Positions 44,815 to 55,746 of a stretch of DNA of 64,000 bases are shown here, piece by piece (positions within the stretch are counted from its first letter, which is position 1; each line of letters opens with the position of its first letter). Position numbers and translations under genes: made by a program. Source of the DNA: Clostridiales bacterium (GTDB taxonomy: Bacteria; Bacillota; Clostridia; Lachnospirales; Lachnospiraceae). The notes under the pieces are model-generated. The model did not search any database. It was given only the letters and a program-made list of their open reading frames with translations, and was not told where the DNA came from. Where the stretch lies: the NCBI GenBank assembly GCA_012839295.1, contig DUNO01000009.1, positions 1 to 64,000 on the forward strand, in the 5' to 3' direction.

Positions 44815-45864
44815 TTAGAATAATTTCATGAATATATATGCCATAAGGTAACCTAACAACCCACAGCCCGGGAATGTTAAGACCCATGCGTAGATCATTT
44901 CCTTAACGACGCTCCAATTAACGCTGGAGATTCTTTTTGAGGCTCCGACACCCATGATGGCAGTTGTTTTGGTATGTGTTGTACTGACGGGGATACCTGT
45001 TATAGATGCCAGCCATAGACAGAAGGTTGCAGCCAGGTCTGCGGAAAAGCCTTGGAAGGTACCTAATTTAACCATTCCCATACCTACAGTTTTAATAATC
45101 TTGTATCCGCCAATGGAGGTTCCCAGAGCCATAACGGCAGAGCATAGGACCATAAGCCAGACGGGGATGCTAAAGGAGGATACATCTCCCTGTCCCTTTG
45201 CAAGGAATACTCCTAACAGGAATACGCCCATGAACTTTTGTCCGTCCTGTGCACCGTGCATGAAAGCCATGGCTGCACCGCCAAGAACCTGTCCCTTTTG
45301 GAAAAATGAATTAGTCATGCGTCGGTCCATACCCTTACATAGGAAGCCAAGAAGCTTTGTAATGACGTATCCTGAGCCAAAGCCTAATACGGTAGATAAG
45401 AATAAACCATAGACAACCTTGATCCATTCGGCACCATTGATTCCCTGTCCGCCCTGAAGCGCCAGTGCGGCACCGGTAATTCCTGCAATTAAGGCATGGG
45501 ATTCGCTGGTAGGAATTCCAAAAGCCCAGGCAGCCGTAGCCCATACAACGATAGCAAAAAGCGCGGCGCATAAAGCGACCAATGCATTATGTGAGTTATT
45601 TCCGAAATCAACCATGTTATAAATCGTCATAGCGACTGCATTACTAATCATCGTCATAACAAGTACGCCTAAGAAGTTAAAGACCGCTGCCATGATGATT
45701 GCATTTTTGGGGCTGATGGACCGGGTGGATACACAGGTAGCTATGGCATTTGGTGCATCTGTCCAGCCATTTACCAGAATAACTCCGAGCACCAACACAA
45801 CCGTTATAAATAAGGCCGGGTTTGATGTCAGCTGATGTAGAAACTCAGCTAAAGTAATTGTCAT
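44815..45864 (-). CDS. PiT family inorganic phosphate transporter
   Basis: This 349-residue membrane protein has two PiT repeats. The signature NGWTDAPNAIATCVSTRS is near residues 31-48, and GIPVSTTHTKTTAIMGVGAS near the C-terminus is its repeat. It takes up phosphate with cations. AGGAGG precedes the start. It is the first gene of an operon with DUF47 and possibly the AI-2E transporter. Confidence 0.94.
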   Translation of the reverse strand: MTITLAEFLHQLTSNPALFITVVLVLGVILVNGWTDAPNAIATCVSTRSISPKNAIIMAAVFNFLGVLVMTMISNAVAMTIYNMVDFGNNSHNALVALCAALFAIVVWATAAWAFGIPTSESHALIAGITGAALALQGGQGINGAEWIKVVYGLFLSTVLGFGSGYVITKLLGFLCKGMDRRMTNSFFQKGQVLGGAAMAFMHGAQDGQKFMGVFLLGVFLAKGQGDVSSFSIPVWLMVLCSAVMALGTSIGGYKIIKTVGMGMVKLGTFQGFSADLAATFCLWLASITGIPVSTTHTKTTAIMGVGASKRISSVNWSVVKEMIYAWVLTFPGCGLLGYLMAYIFMKLF

Positions 45865-46509
45865 AATTGCGCCTCCTAAAACTCAGTATTAAATTTTTTG
45901 TTACTACTTGTAACCAATCATTAAAATCTTATCACGAATAGAAGTCATTAGCAATCATATTTTAGACGAAATTTACGTGAAATTTACATGATATTCGCAT
46001 TTATCGAATAGATTTTACACAGACTTTACATAAAATTTACGCTGGTCGGTCCGTGTAAAAATATGGCGAAAGTGCAGCGGTGTTCCTTGGGCAAAATCCA
46101 GGGCAGGCGGCAGCCTGGAAGAGGACTTTATGTCAAAACGCAGCCCGAAAGGCTGAAATTCCGCCGTACTATAGCTGTGGTTCATACCACGTATAAATAT
46201 AAGTTATGACGAAAAATCTTCCACGCTGATTTTGAAATAAAACATTGATTTTTGCAGAGAAATCCTTTATGATATAGCTTACTACTTTAAGGTAATGTTG
46301 TATCCCAAAGGTGGGATAGCTTATATGGGCATAAACAGATTTCATCAGGCAACGCAGCTAGATGGAATTAGTGTCTATCCACAGACAGACACTGGGGGAT
46401 TATGCCTGCAGGCAGGCACCGGGAAAAATGCATGGCATATTTCTTCGGTGTATAATTATAATTAAGGGTGTGAAAAAGCTACACCCCGGAAAGAAAAGGT
46501 GGTTAAAGG
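45865..46509. other. 645-base gene-free region between PiT and ilvD
   Basis: No supported frame was found on either strand. It holds the divergent promoters of PiT and ilvD. From about 46300 there are several stems: TATCCCA-AAGG-TGGGATA at about 46301-46318; GGCATAA pairing with TTATGCC over about 75 bases; and AGTGTCT with AGACACT inside. This looks like a folded ilvD leader. I could not match it to T-box, ppGpp (ykkC) or other riboswitch consensuses. Confidence 0.5.
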
Positions 46510-48183
46510 ATGAGAAGTGACGCAGTAAAAACTGGTATAGCACAAGCTCCTCATAGATCGTTGTTTAATGCTCTGGGGATGACAAAGGAAGAGATGAGGA
46601 AGCCGCTCATTGGTATTGTGAGCTCTTATAATGAAATAGTTCCCGGCCATATTAACCTGGATAAGATTGTAGATGCCGTCAAGCTGGGCGTCGCTATGGC
46701 AGGAGGAACACCGATTGTATTTCCGGCTATCGCTGTTTGTGATGGTATTGCAATGGGCCATCAGGGCATGAAATACTCCTTGGTGACCAGGGATTTAATT
46801 GCAGACTCTACTGAGGCAATGGTAATGGCCCACCAATTTGATGCACTCGTTATGGTGCCAAACTGTGACAAGAACGTACCTGGCTTATTAATGGCAGCAG
46901 CCAGGCTGAATATCCCTACCATATTTGTAAGCGGCGGTCCAATGCTGGCAGGAAGGGTTAAGGGACAGAAATCCAGCCTCTCATCCATGTTCGAGGCAGT
47001 AGGTGCATACGCAGCCGGCAATATGACGGAAGAGGAAGTGGAGGAGTACGAGAACAAGGTCTGTGCTACCTGCGGTTCCTGCTCCGGTATGTACACAGCA
47101 AATTCCATGAACTGCTTAACAGAGGCGATCGGCATGGGCCTGCAGGGAAATGGTACAGTTCCCGCAGTATATTCCGAGAGGATCCGTTTAGCAAAGCACG
47201 CCGGCATGAAGATTATGGAATTGCTTGAGAAGGACATCAGGCCGAAGGACATCATGACAAAGGAAGCTTTCATGAATTCCCTGGCGGTAGATATGGCTCT
47301 TGGATGTTCGACCAATACAATGCTGCATTTGCCGGCAATTGCCCATGAATGTGGCTTTGAGCTGGATATCGATATTGCAAATGAAGTAAGTGCCAGGACA
47401 CCGAACCTCTGCCACCTGGCGCCGGCCGGACATACTTATATGGAAGATTTAAATGAGGCGGGCGGCGTATATGCCGTGATGAACGAATTAAGCAAGAAGA
47501 ACCTCTTAAATCTTGAACTGATTACCGCAACAGGCAAAACCGTCGGAGAAAATATTAAAAATTGTAGAAACCTTGACCCGGAGGTTATCAGGCCGATTGA
47601 GAACCCCTTCAGTGAGTCCGGCGGTATCGCAGTCCTGAAAGGCAACCTGGCACCGGATACCGGTGTCGTAAAGCGCTCCGCAGTAGCACCGGAGATGCTA
47701 AAGCATGAAGGGCCTGCAAGAGTATTCGACTGTGAGGAGGATGCTATTGAGGCAATCAGAGGCGGCAAGATCAACCCGGGTGATGTAGTGGTTATCCGCT
47801 ATGAAGGACCAAAGGGCGGACCGGGCATGAGGGAAATGCTCAACCCTACCAGTGCAATTATGGGTATGGGTCTTGGCTCATCCGTAGCCCTGATTACGGA
47901 CGGCCGTTTCTCGGGAGCCTCCAGAGGAGCCTGTATCGGCCATGTATCCCCGGAAGCAGCAGTGGGCGGTAATATTGCCCTTGTGGAAGAAGGAGACATA
48001 ATACAAATCGATATTAATGCTAATTCCCTGAACTTTGTTATTTCTGACGAAGAACTGGCAGCCCGCCGGGCAAAATGGCAGCCGCGCCAGCCAAAGATTA
48101 CCACAGGCTACCTGTCGCGCTATGTGACAATGGTTACAAGCGGTAACAGGGGGGCAATCTTAGAAGTGCCCAAGGTTCAGTAG
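46510..48183 (+). CDS. ilvD: Dihydroxy-acid dehydratase
   Basis: This 557-residue iron-sulfur enzyme dehydrates dihydroxy-isovalerate and -methylvalerate in valine and isoleucine synthesis. Cluster cysteines are in PNCDKNVPG and [29 protein letters not shown] is the C-terminal signature. The start has GGTGG. It is followed by ilvB after 74 bases; ilvC and ilvE are not in the window. Confidence 0.96.
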   Translation: MRSDAVKTGIAQAPHRSLFNALGMTKEEMRKPLIGIVSSYNEIVPGHINLDKIVDAVKLGVAMAGGTPIVFPAIAVCDGIAMGHQGMKYSLVTRDLIADSTEAMVMAHQFDALVMVPNCDKNVPGLLMAAARLNIPTIFVSGGPMLAGRVKGQKSSLSSMFEAVGAYAAGNMTEEEVEEYENKVCATCGSCSGMYTANSMNCLTEAIGMGLQGNGTVPAVYSERIRLAKHAGMKIMELLEKDIRPKDIMTKEAFMNSLAVDMALGCSTNTMLHLPAIAHECGFELDIDIANEVSARTPNLCHLAPAGHTYMEDLNEAGGVYAVMNELSKKNLLNLELITATGKTVGENIKNCRNLDPEVIRPIENPFSESGGIAVLKGNLAPDTGVVKRSAVAPEMLKHEGPARVFDCEEDAIEAIRGGKINPGDVVVIRYEGPKGGPGMREMLNPTSAIMGMGLGSSVALITDGRFSGASRGACIGHVSPEAAVGGNIALVEEGDIIQIDINANSLNFVISDEELAARRAKWQPRQPKITTGYLSRYVTMVTSGNRGAILEVPKVQ

Positions 48184-48257
48184 ATAAATTGTCTTGGACT
48201 CAGTTACCGAAGCTTAGCAAGGCCTGCTATTAGCGCTGAGTAGAAATGGAGGTATTG

Positions 48258-49940
48258 ATGGAATTAACAGGATCCCAGATTGTAATTGAATGTTTAAAGG
48301 AGCAGGGCGTGGATACCGTATTTGGCTATCCGGGCGGAACGATTTTAAATATATATGATGAATTATATAAGCACAGCCATGAAATAAGACATATCCTGAC
48401 AGCCCATGAGCAGGGTGCTGCCCATGCTGCAGACGGATATGCAAGGGCTACCGGCAAGGTCGGTGTGTGCTTTGCAACCTCAGGGCCGGGCTCCACAAAC
48501 CTGGTAACAGGCATAGCTACGGCATATATGGACAGCGTGCCGATGGTGGCGATTACGGCCAATGTGGCGGTGAATCTTCTGGGAAGGGATACCTTTCAGG
48601 AAGTCGATATTGCAGGCATAACCATGCCAATCACAAAGCATAATTATATTGTAAAGGATGTTACGGACCTGGCAGAGACGCTGCGCAAGGCCTTCCGGAT
48701 TGCCGGCTCCGGCAGGCCGGGACCGGTGCTGGTGGATATAACAAAGGATGTAACAGCTGCGAAGACAAAATATACCCCGGCAGTTCCGGAGGAGATTAAG
48801 AGGCGGGTAGAAGAGATAACAGAGGAAGACGTCCATAGCGCTGTTGAATTAATTAAGCGTTCGAAGAAGCCCTTTATCTTTGTCGGAGGAGGGGCAGTTA
48901 TATCGGAAGCCCATGATGAGTTAAAGGAATTTGTAGATAAAGTGGATGCCCCTGTCTGTGATACCCTCATGGGAAAAGGTGCCTTTGACGGAAGCGATGA
49001 GCGTTATTCAGGTATGCTGGGCATGCATGGCACAAAGGCTGCCAACCTGGGTGTGACGGAATGTGACCTTCTGATCACCATCGGTGCCAGATTCTCCGAC
49101 CGTGTTACCGGCAATGCTAAAAAATTTGCTAAGCATGCGAAGATCCTTCAGATTGATATTGACCCGGCAGAGATTAATAAGAATGTAAAAGCCCATTATA
49201 GTGTTGTCGGGGATATCAGGGAAGTGCTCAGGATCCTGAACGGACACATTCCCCAGCAGGACCATAAGGAATGGGTAGGGCATGTGGAAGATTTAAAGAA
49301 GAAATATCCCCTAAAATATAATAAAGAGCAGTTAACAGGGCCTTATATCCTGGAAAAGCTATATGAGATAACGGACGGTGATGCCATCATTACAACAGAG
49401 GTAGGCCAGCACCAGATGTGGGCCTCCCAATATTATAATTATAAGCTGCCCAGGACCTTCATTACCTCGGGGGGCTTAGGCACTATGGGATATGGCCTTG
49501 GCGCCTGTATCGGGGCAAAGGTCGGCGTGCCGGATAAAACGGTTATCAATATTGCAGGCGACGGCTGCTTCAGGATGAATATGAATGAGCTGGCAACAGC
49601 CACCCGTTATGATATCCCGATCATTGAAATCGTCTTTAACAACCATGTGCTCGGCATGGTGCGCCAGTGGCAGACCCTGTTCTATGAAAAGCGGTACTCC
49701 AATACCAACCTGAGGGATAAGGTGGACTTTGTTAAGGTTGCGGAGGCCATGGGGGCAAAAGCTTACCGGATTACCGGGAAAGAAGAGGTGGAGGCTGTAC
49801 TTAAGGAAGCCATCGCTTTAAATGAGCCGGTATTGATTGAATGTATTATCGACAGTGATGATAAGGTTTGGCCCATGGTTGCTCCGGGAGCCGCAATAGA
49901 AGACGTATTTACAGAGGAAGACCTGAAAAACCGGAAATAA
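48258..49940 (+). CDS. ilvB: Acetolactate synthase large subunit
   Basis: This 560-residue thiamine diphosphate enzyme joins pyruvate units. FGYPGGTILNIYDEL with ILTAHEQGAAHAADGYAR is the N-terminal domain (activating Glu). The cofactor motif IAGDGCFRMNMNELATATRY is near residue 434. The ATG at 48258 follows GGAGG. No small regulatory subunit ilvN is adjacent, unlike many ilvBN operons, so feedback control must come from elsewhere or be absent. Confidence 0.95.
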   Translation: MELTGSQIVIECLKEQGVDTVFGYPGGTILNIYDELYKHSHEIRHILTAHEQGAAHAADGYARATGKVGVCFATSGPGSTNLVTGIATAYMDSVPMVAITANVAVNLLGRDTFQEVDIAGITMPITKHNYIVKDVTDLAETLRKAFRIAGSGRPGPVLVDITKDVTAAKTKYTPAVPEEIKRRVEEITEEDVHSAVELIKRSKKPFIFVGGGAVISEAHDELKEFVDKVDAPVCDTLMGKGAFDGSDERYSGMLGMHGTKAANLGVTECDLLITIGARFSDRVTGNAKKFAKHAKILQIDIDPAEINKNVKAHYSVVGDIREVLRILNGHIPQQDHKEWVGHVEDLKKKYPLKYNKEQLTGPYILEKLYEITDGDAIITTEVGQHQMWASQYYNYKLPRTFITSGGLGTMGYGLGACIGAKVGVPDKTVINIAGDGCFRMNMNELATATRYDIPIIEIVFNNHVLGMVRQWQTLFYEKRYSNTNLRDKVDFVKVAEAMGAKAYRITGKEEVEAVLKEAIALNEPVLIECIIDSDDKVWPMVAPGAAIEDVFTEEDLKNRK

Positions 49941-50054
49941 TCCGCCTATGACCAATGGAGCTGATTATTGCCATTGGGAAGCTGCCTATCGCTTTATCCT
50001 GTTGCCGCTTTACTTATGGGGAATTGGAGTAAAGAGTATATGGGATAAGGCCAT

Positions 50055-50090
50055 GAGGACTTCTGCGTCTGCAGAAGTCCTCATTATTAG
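50055..50090 (+). terminator. Terminator of ilvDB
   Basis: GAGGACTTCTGC and GCAGAAGTCCTC make a perfect 12-bp stem with loop GTCT, followed by ATTATT, about 115 bases after ilvB. Confidence 0.8.
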
Positions 50091-50235
50091 GCCGTGCCCT
50101 GTCATATAAATTATAATCAATAATATTGATATTGACAAAAAAATAACACAGCCATATAATTAAGTTTATACTTTACCATAATAAAGTTTTGCATTATTAT
50201 GATATATAAAGGAACGTTTTAAGGAGGAAGATAAA

Positions 50236-51324
50236 GTGGGAAGAATTTATAATTTTTCAGCGGGACCGGCTATGCTACCGGTAGAGGTATTGCAGGAAGC
50301 GGCAGATGAGATGCTTGACTACAGGGGAAGTGGCATGTCCGTTATGGAGATGAGCCACAGATCCAAGGAGTATGAGACGATTATCCAGGAGGCGGAGAAG
50401 GACTTAAGGGAATTAATGAATATTCCTGATAACTATAAGGTGCTTTTCCTGCAGGGCGGTGCCTCACTTCAATTTGCTGCAATCCCAATGAATTTAATGA
50501 AGAATAGGGTGGCAGATTATATTATCACAGGACAATGGGCGAAAAAGGCATATCAGGAGGCGAAGCTTTACGGTACGGTGAATGCTGTCGCATCCTCCGC
50601 GGATAAGACCTTCTCTTATATCCCTGATTGCTCCGATCTTCCTATTTCTGAAAATGCAGATTATGTCTATATCTGTGAAAACAATACGATCTATGGAACA
50701 AAGTTTAAGACACTTCCTAACACGAAGGGTAAGACTTTAGTTGCGGACGTATCCTCCTGTTTCTTATCTGAACCGGTGGACGTAGAAAAATACGGACTCC
50801 TGTATGGCGGTGTGCAAAAGAATGTTGGGCCGGCCGGTGTTGTAATTGTAATTATCCGCGAGGATTTAATTACGGAGGACACACTTCCCGGAACCCCTAC
50901 CATGATGAAATATAAAATCCATGCGGATGAAAAATCCCTTTATAATACGCCTCCCGCATATGGCATCTATATCTGCGGTAAGGTATTTAAGTGGATTAAG
51001 AACAAGGGCGGCTTACAGGCCATGAAGGAGCATAATGAGAAGAAGGCAGCCCTCCTTTATGATTTCCTTGACCAGAGCGGGATGTTTAAGGGTACGGTAG
51101 TGAAGGAAGACCGTTCCTTAATGAATGTGCCCTTTGTAACCGGGGATGAGGAGCTGGACAGTAAATTTGTAAAAGAGGCGAAGGCAGCCGGCTTTGTTAA
51201 CCTAAAGGGTCATAGGAGTGTTGGAGGAATGAGGGCATCCATTTACAATGCTATGCCGATTGAGGGTGTCGAGAAGCTGGTAGAGTTTATGAAGAAGTTC
51301 GAAGCTGAGAATACAAAAAAATAG
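50236..51324 (+). CDS. serC: Phosphoserine aminotransferase
   Basis: This 362-residue PLP enzyme makes phosphoserine from 3-phosphohydroxypyruvate. YNFSAGPAMLP opens the protein, and Lys195 in GGVQKNVGPAG holds PLP. The start codon is GTG, with AAGGAGG nine bases before it. serA follows 22 bases later, so the two enzymes of serine synthesis are co-transcribed. Confidence 0.96.
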   Translation: MGRIYNFSAGPAMLPVEVLQEAADEMLDYRGSGMSVMEMSHRSKEYETIIQEAEKDLRELMNIPDNYKVLFLQGGASLQFAAIPMNLMKNRVADYIITGQWAKKAYQEAKLYGTVNAVASSADKTFSYIPDCSDLPISENADYVYICENNTIYGTKFKTLPNTKGKTLVADVSSCFLSEPVDVEKYGLLYGGVQKNVGPAGVVIVIIREDLITEDTLPGTPTMMKYKIHADEKSLYNTPPAYGIYICGKVFKWIKNKGGLQAMKEHNEKKAALLYDFLDQSGMFKGTVVKEDRSLMNVPFVTGDEELDSKFVKEAKAAGFVNLKGHRSVGGMRASIYNAMPIEGVEKLVEFMKKFEAENTKK

Positions 51325-51346
51325 GATGACCAAAGGGGGTATCTTC

Positions 51347-52525
51347 ATGAAATATAATTGTCTGAATCCGATTGCTGATGTCGGGTTAAATATTTTTACC
51401 GGGCAGTATGAAAAGGTGGAAAATATAAATGATGCGGATGTAGTGCTGGTAAGAAGCGCTGCAATGCATGATATGGAATTCAGCCAGAATTTAAAGGCTA
51501 TTGCAAGGGCTGGTGCTGGTGTAAACAATATCCCGCTGGATAAATGTGCGGAGCAGGGTATCGTAGTATTTAATACCCCCGGTGCCAACGCAAACGGTGT
51601 TAAAGAGCTGGTGATCGCAGGCCTGATGCTGGCATCCCGTGATATCCTGGGTGGTGTGGAATGGGTTAAGACCATCAAGGATGAACCGGGCGTTTCCAAG
51701 CTGGTGGAAAAGGGCAAGGGCAAATTTGCCGGTAAAGAGATCCTCGGGAAGAAGCTGGGTGTTATCGGACTTGGTGCCATCGGTGTATTGGTGGCAAATG
51801 CGGCGAACCGTCTTGGTATGAAGGTGTACGGCTATGATCCCTTCATTTCTGTTGACAGCGCCTGGAATTTATCCCGCGATATTATCCACGTTAAGACAAG
51901 GGAAGAGATTTACAAGGAGTGCGATTACATAACGGTCCATACTCCGCTGATTGAGGATACGGATCCCAGCGTCAATACCAAGGAAATGATTAACGAGGAA
52001 ACACTGGCCCAGATGAAGCCCGGCGTGGTAATACTCAACTTCGCCAGGGATCTGCTGGTAAATGATGCGGATATTGAGGTGGCATTAAAGGAAGGCAAGG
52101 TTGCCAAATATGTGACGGATTTCCCGAATGAGAGTACCGCAAAAATGGAGGGTGTTATAGCAATTCCCCATCTCGGTGCATCTACGGAGGAATCAGAGGA
52201 TAACTGCGCGGTAATGGCGGTAAAGCAGCTGAAGGATTATATGGAGAACGGTAATATCAGGAATTCCGTGAACTATCCTAACTGTGATGCAGGAGTCTGC
52301 AAGACTGCCGGACGTATCGCCATCCTCCACAGGAATATTCCGAACATGCTGACCCAGTTTACAGGTGCATTTTCCACAATGGATATCAACATAGCCGACA
52401 TGGTGAACAAGAGCCGTGGTGACTATGCCTATACTGTACTTGACGTGGAGGCGAAGATCAATGAGGACGTTGCCAATAAGCTTTCTGCCATCAAGGGCGT
52501 GCTGAAGGTCAGGATTGTAAAGTAA
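51347..52525 (+). CDS. serA: D-3-phosphoglycerate dehydrogenase
   Basis: This 392-residue protein catalyses the first step of serine synthesis. GVIGLGAIGVLVAN is the NAD-binding motif (about residue 142). IPHLGASTEESEDN carries the catalytic His. A C-terminal ACT domain (about 320-392; NMLTQFTGAFSTMDINI) suggests serine feedback. The ATG at 51347 follows AAAGGGGG. It is the second gene after serC. Confidence 0.95.
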   Translation: MKYNCLNPIADVGLNIFTGQYEKVENINDADVVLVRSAAMHDMEFSQNLKAIARAGAGVNNIPLDKCAEQGIVVFNTPGANANGVKELVIAGLMLASRDILGGVEWVKTIKDEPGVSKLVEKGKGKFAGKEILGKKLGVIGLGAIGVLVANAANRLGMKVYGYDPFISVDSAWNLSRDIIHVKTREEIYKECDYITVHTPLIEDTDPSVNTKEMINEETLAQMKPGVVILNFARDLLVNDADIEVALKEGKVAKYVTDFPNESTAKMEGVIAIPHLGASTEESEDNCAVMAVKQLKDYMENGNIRNSVNYPNCDAGVCKTAGRIAILHRNIPNMLTQFTGAFSTMDINIADMVNKSRGDYAYTVLDVEAKINEDVANKLSAIKGVLKVRIVK

Positions 52526-52832
52526 TAGCCGGACATAATATAGGTTATGAGAAGTTGCACTTTATGATCTTTTCATCCGGATCATATGGACTGCTATAAA
52601 AATTATTCGGGACATTGCATTTTTTGGGGAGCCAGAAAATACTGTGTCCCGATTTATACGTAGGCTGCATCCAAAGGTTGTCCTTAATAAACCAAGCCTG
52701 CGTGAGGTTCTTATGACAGCGTTTTCTTGGCGATTTTTTCTCATAAATGAAAATGATGATTAAATCTGACGAATTTTGTGTTAAAATAGACGCATATGCT
52801 TTAGACATAAGAAAAGGAATGGAGAATCAGGC

Positions 52833-54317
52833 ATGAATCAAAATCTAGGCTATAACTACAGGAGAGCGCATATTATTAATCTGATCATTATTATTGCTTT
52901 AATCTTGTTGTTATGCATACAGATCTTTCTGGCAGAGGGGTGGCAGGGAGTTAAGCTGCCCGCCATAGCAGGGGCAGCGATAATGGTACCCTGCATCATA
53001 AACCTATATTTACCGATCAGTGACTATATCAAGGGGCTGGTCTTTCCTACGGTGATTATCCTCGCAATCACCGGGCTGATCTTTTTTGACGGCTACACCC
53101 TGAATAAGCACTACATGCTTCTAATAACCGTCGCAATGGTTTCCCTCTATTTTAAAAAAGAGCTGATTGTTGCCTTTGGGATTATTTACAACGTGGCTTT
53201 AATTACCAGCTATATATTTGTCCCGGAAAATTTGTTGTCGGAGGGGGCAGACCTGAAAGCCTTCATTACAATCATAACGCTGGTGGACGGTATACTGGTT
53301 ATTCTGTATTTCCTCACAAAATGGGGAAATGAATTGGTGGAAAAAGCGAAGGAGAGGGAAAGGGAGTCTGAGGCGCTGCTGGAGAAGCTCGGCTTAGCCG
53401 TAAAAACGGTGGAGGGCAGCGTTGAAGTCCTGGATACAACAATTGAAGATTTTGATGCCAGGGTAAGGGGTATCGGTGAAGCCAGCAGGGGTATAGTGGA
53501 TTCCGTCCAGCAGATGGCCCTGGCGGTTCAGGAGGAGGCTGCAGGAGTATATAAAATCAGTGAATCCATGACTTCTTCCCTGGAAATGGTAAACCAGTCG
53601 ATTGCAACTTCAGAAGGCGTGGTCCATAAATCCAGTGAAATGGGCAGGAAGGTGGAAGACGGCTGGAATAAGATGAATGCGGTAAGCGAGCATATGAAGA
53701 CCTTAAATGAAACCGTTGACCGTTCTGCAGGGACGGTAAGTGATTTAAAGCTCAGCCTTGAGGAAGTAAATAAATTATTGGTGGGTATTAAGACAATCGC
53801 AGACCAGACCAATCTTCTGGCATTGAATGCATCCATAGAGTCCGCCCGTGCAGGAGAGCAGGGCAAGGGCTTTGCAGTTGTTGCGGAGCAGATCAGGAGC
53901 CTTTCGAACCAGAGCAGGGACATCATTGAAGAGATTAACACGGTTACCTCTGAGCTTTCTGAAAAATCAGACCGGGCTTCCAAGATATCCCAGGAGGGAA
54001 TGGCAGCGGCGGAAGGGGGAATCAAGATTATCGGAGAAGTGGCAGCTTATTTTAAGGATATCAGGGATACCTATGAAATAACCAATGAAGAGCTGTCAGG
54101 CAGCATGAAGCAGATTGAAATAGCCGCCAATAATTTTATCCGGATGCAGGAGCAGATTACCAACCTGGCCAGTATTTCGGAGGAAAATTCAGCATCCACC
54201 CAGGAGATACTCTCAATCATAGAGGATGAAAACTCACAGGTCGCATATATTAATTCCTCCGTTGGGGAGGTTCATAGGTTAAGCAGGGAATTAAAGGATA
54301 TGGTAAGGAGCATATAG
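52833..54317 (+). CDS. Methyl-accepting chemotaxis protein with multi-pass sensor region
   Basis: This 494-residue protein has about six membrane segments in residues 14-170, with no large extracellular sensor domain. A cytoplasmic coiled coil and an MCP signalling domain follow (hairpin tip [20 protein letters not shown] near residues 328-347). It probably senses a membrane or internal signal and controls CheA. GGAG precedes the start. The 307 bases before it hold no convincing gene. Confidence 0.9.
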   Translation: MNQNLGYNYRRAHIINLIIIIALILLLCIQIFLAEGWQGVKLPAIAGAAIMVPCIINLYLPISDYIKGLVFPTVIILAITGLIFFDGYTLNKHYMLLITVAMVSLYFKKELIVAFGIIYNVALITSYIFVPENLLSEGADLKAFITIITLVDGILVILYFLTKWGNELVEKAKERERESEALLEKLGLAVKTVEGSVEVLDTTIEDFDARVRGIGEASRGIVDSVQQMALAVQEEAAGVYKISESMTSSLEMVNQSIATSEGVVHKSSEMGRKVEDGWNKMNAVSEHMKTLNETVDRSAGTVSDLKLSLEEVNKLLVGIKTIADQTNLLALNASIESARAGEQGKGFAVVAEQIRSLSNQSRDIIEEINTVTSELSEKSDRASKISQEGMAAAEGGIKIIGEVAAYFKDIRDTYEITNEELSGSMKQIEIAANNFIRMQEQITNLASISEENSASTQEILSIIEDENSQVAYINSSVGEVHRLSRELKDMVRSI

Positions 54318-54391
54318 CGAATACTGCATTATGCAATGCAGCACCACTAGTACCGCGGGATAAAGACAGCGGAATGGATAGGAGAATGAGG

Positions 54392-55633
54392 ATGGCAACA
54401 GTAAAACCATTTTTATGTATCAGACCAAATACGGAGGCAGCCCATAGGGTGGCCGCATTACCTTATGACGTATATAACCGGAAGGAAGCAAAGCTGGAGA
54501 TAGAGCGGGAGCCAATGTCCTTTTTAAGGATTGACCGGCCGGAGACAGGATTTCCTGATGAGGTGGACACCTATGACCCCAGGGTTTATGCGAGGGCAAA
54601 GGAGCTTCTGGAGCAGATGCAAGGGGAGGGGATCCTGGTTGCGGAGGACAAGGAATGCTACTATGTGTATGAGCTGGTTATGCAGGGGCGCTCCCAGACT
54701 GGATTGGTCGCCTGTGCGTCAATCGACGATTACCTGGACAATACCATCAAAAAGCATGAGAATACCAGGGAAGAGAAGGAAATTGACCGCATTAACCATG
54801 TGGACACCTGCGATGCCCAGACCGGCCCGATTTTTCTGGCTTACCGGGCACATCAGGTCATCAGCACCATTGTAGCCGGGGTCAAGAAGGAAGTTCCCCT
54901 ATATGCATTTACGGCGGCGGACGGTGTCACCCATAATGTATGGAGGGTCGCCTGTGAGGATAGGATCCATGAAATTAAAAAGGCATTTCAGGAGATTGAC
55001 AGCATCTATATTGCGGACGGGCATCATAGGGCAGCCTCTGCGGTTAAGGTGGGCTTAAAGAGGAGGCAGGAAAATCCGGGCTACACTGGGGATGAAGAAT
55101 TCAACTTCTTCCTTTCCGTGCTATTCCCCCATGATGAGTTGATGATCCTGCCCTACAACCGGACTGTAAAGGATTTAAACGGTTTATCAAAGGAAGATTT
55201 TATCTCTAAGGTAGCAGGGAATTTTAAGGTGGAGCTGCTGGGAAGTACCCCTTTTAATCCGGCGGAGAAGGCTAGCTTTGGAATGTACCTGGAGGGGGAA
55301 TGGTACTGTCTAAAAGCAGAGGAAAAGCTGCGTGAAATCAAGGATCCGGTGGAATCCCTGGATGTGTCCCTGCTGCAGGATTATTTGCTCCGGCCGGTTC
55401 TTGGGATTGAAGATCCCCGGGTGGACAACAGGATTGATTTCATTGGCGGAATCAGGGGTCTGGCGGAGCTGGAACGGAGGGTAAAGGAAGATATGGCAGT
55501 TGCCTTTTCTATGTACCCAACCTCCATCGTAGAATTATTTGAGGTTTCTGATGCGGGCCGGCTGATGCCCCCGAAATCCACTTGGTTTGAACCGAAGCTA
55601 AGAAGCGGGTTGTTTATACATAAGCTGTCCTGA
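54392..55633 (+). CDS. DUF1015 family protein
   Basis: This 413-residue protein has the family blocks AALPYDVYNRKEAK near residue 25, KHENTREEKEIDRINH, and YIADGHHRAASAV near residue 208. The function is not established. In many Clostridia it sits beside serC and serA, as here (one chemotaxis gene away), so a link to serine metabolism is plausible. The ATG at 54392 follows AGGAGAATGAGG. Confidence 0.88.
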   Translation: MATVKPFLCIRPNTEAAHRVAALPYDVYNRKEAKLEIEREPMSFLRIDRPETGFPDEVDTYDPRVYARAKELLEQMQGEGILVAEDKECYYVYELVMQGRSQTGLVACASIDDYLDNTIKKHENTREEKEIDRINHVDTCDAQTGPIFLAYRAHQVISTIVAGVKKEVPLYAFTAADGVTHNVWRVACEDRIHEIKKAFQEIDSIYIADGHHRAASAVKVGLKRRQENPGYTGDEEFNFFLSVLFPHDELMILPYNRTVKDLNGLSKEDFISKVAGNFKVELLGSTPFNPAEKASFGMYLEGEWYCLKAEEKLREIKDPVESLDVSLLQDYLLRPVLGIEDPRVDNRIDFIGGIRGLAELERRVKEDMAVAFSMYPTSIVELFEVSDAGRLMPPKSTWFEPKLRSGLFIHKLS

Positions 55634-55746
55634 TTTGATTCATTAAAAAAACGATAGGGCTTTTCCGTTATTTTATAATTTTTTTCCTTTCTTAAATGGG
55701 ACAGATATGTTAGAATAATAAAAAAACAAGCTTTAGGAGATGTGCT

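Noticed and set aside
52545-52808. 87-codon minus-strand frame between serA and the chemotaxis gene
   Set aside because: The composition is not impossible for a protein, but there is no ribosome site, the frame overlaps the chemotaxis gene's promoter region, and I recognise no domain. It is left as gene-free sequence.
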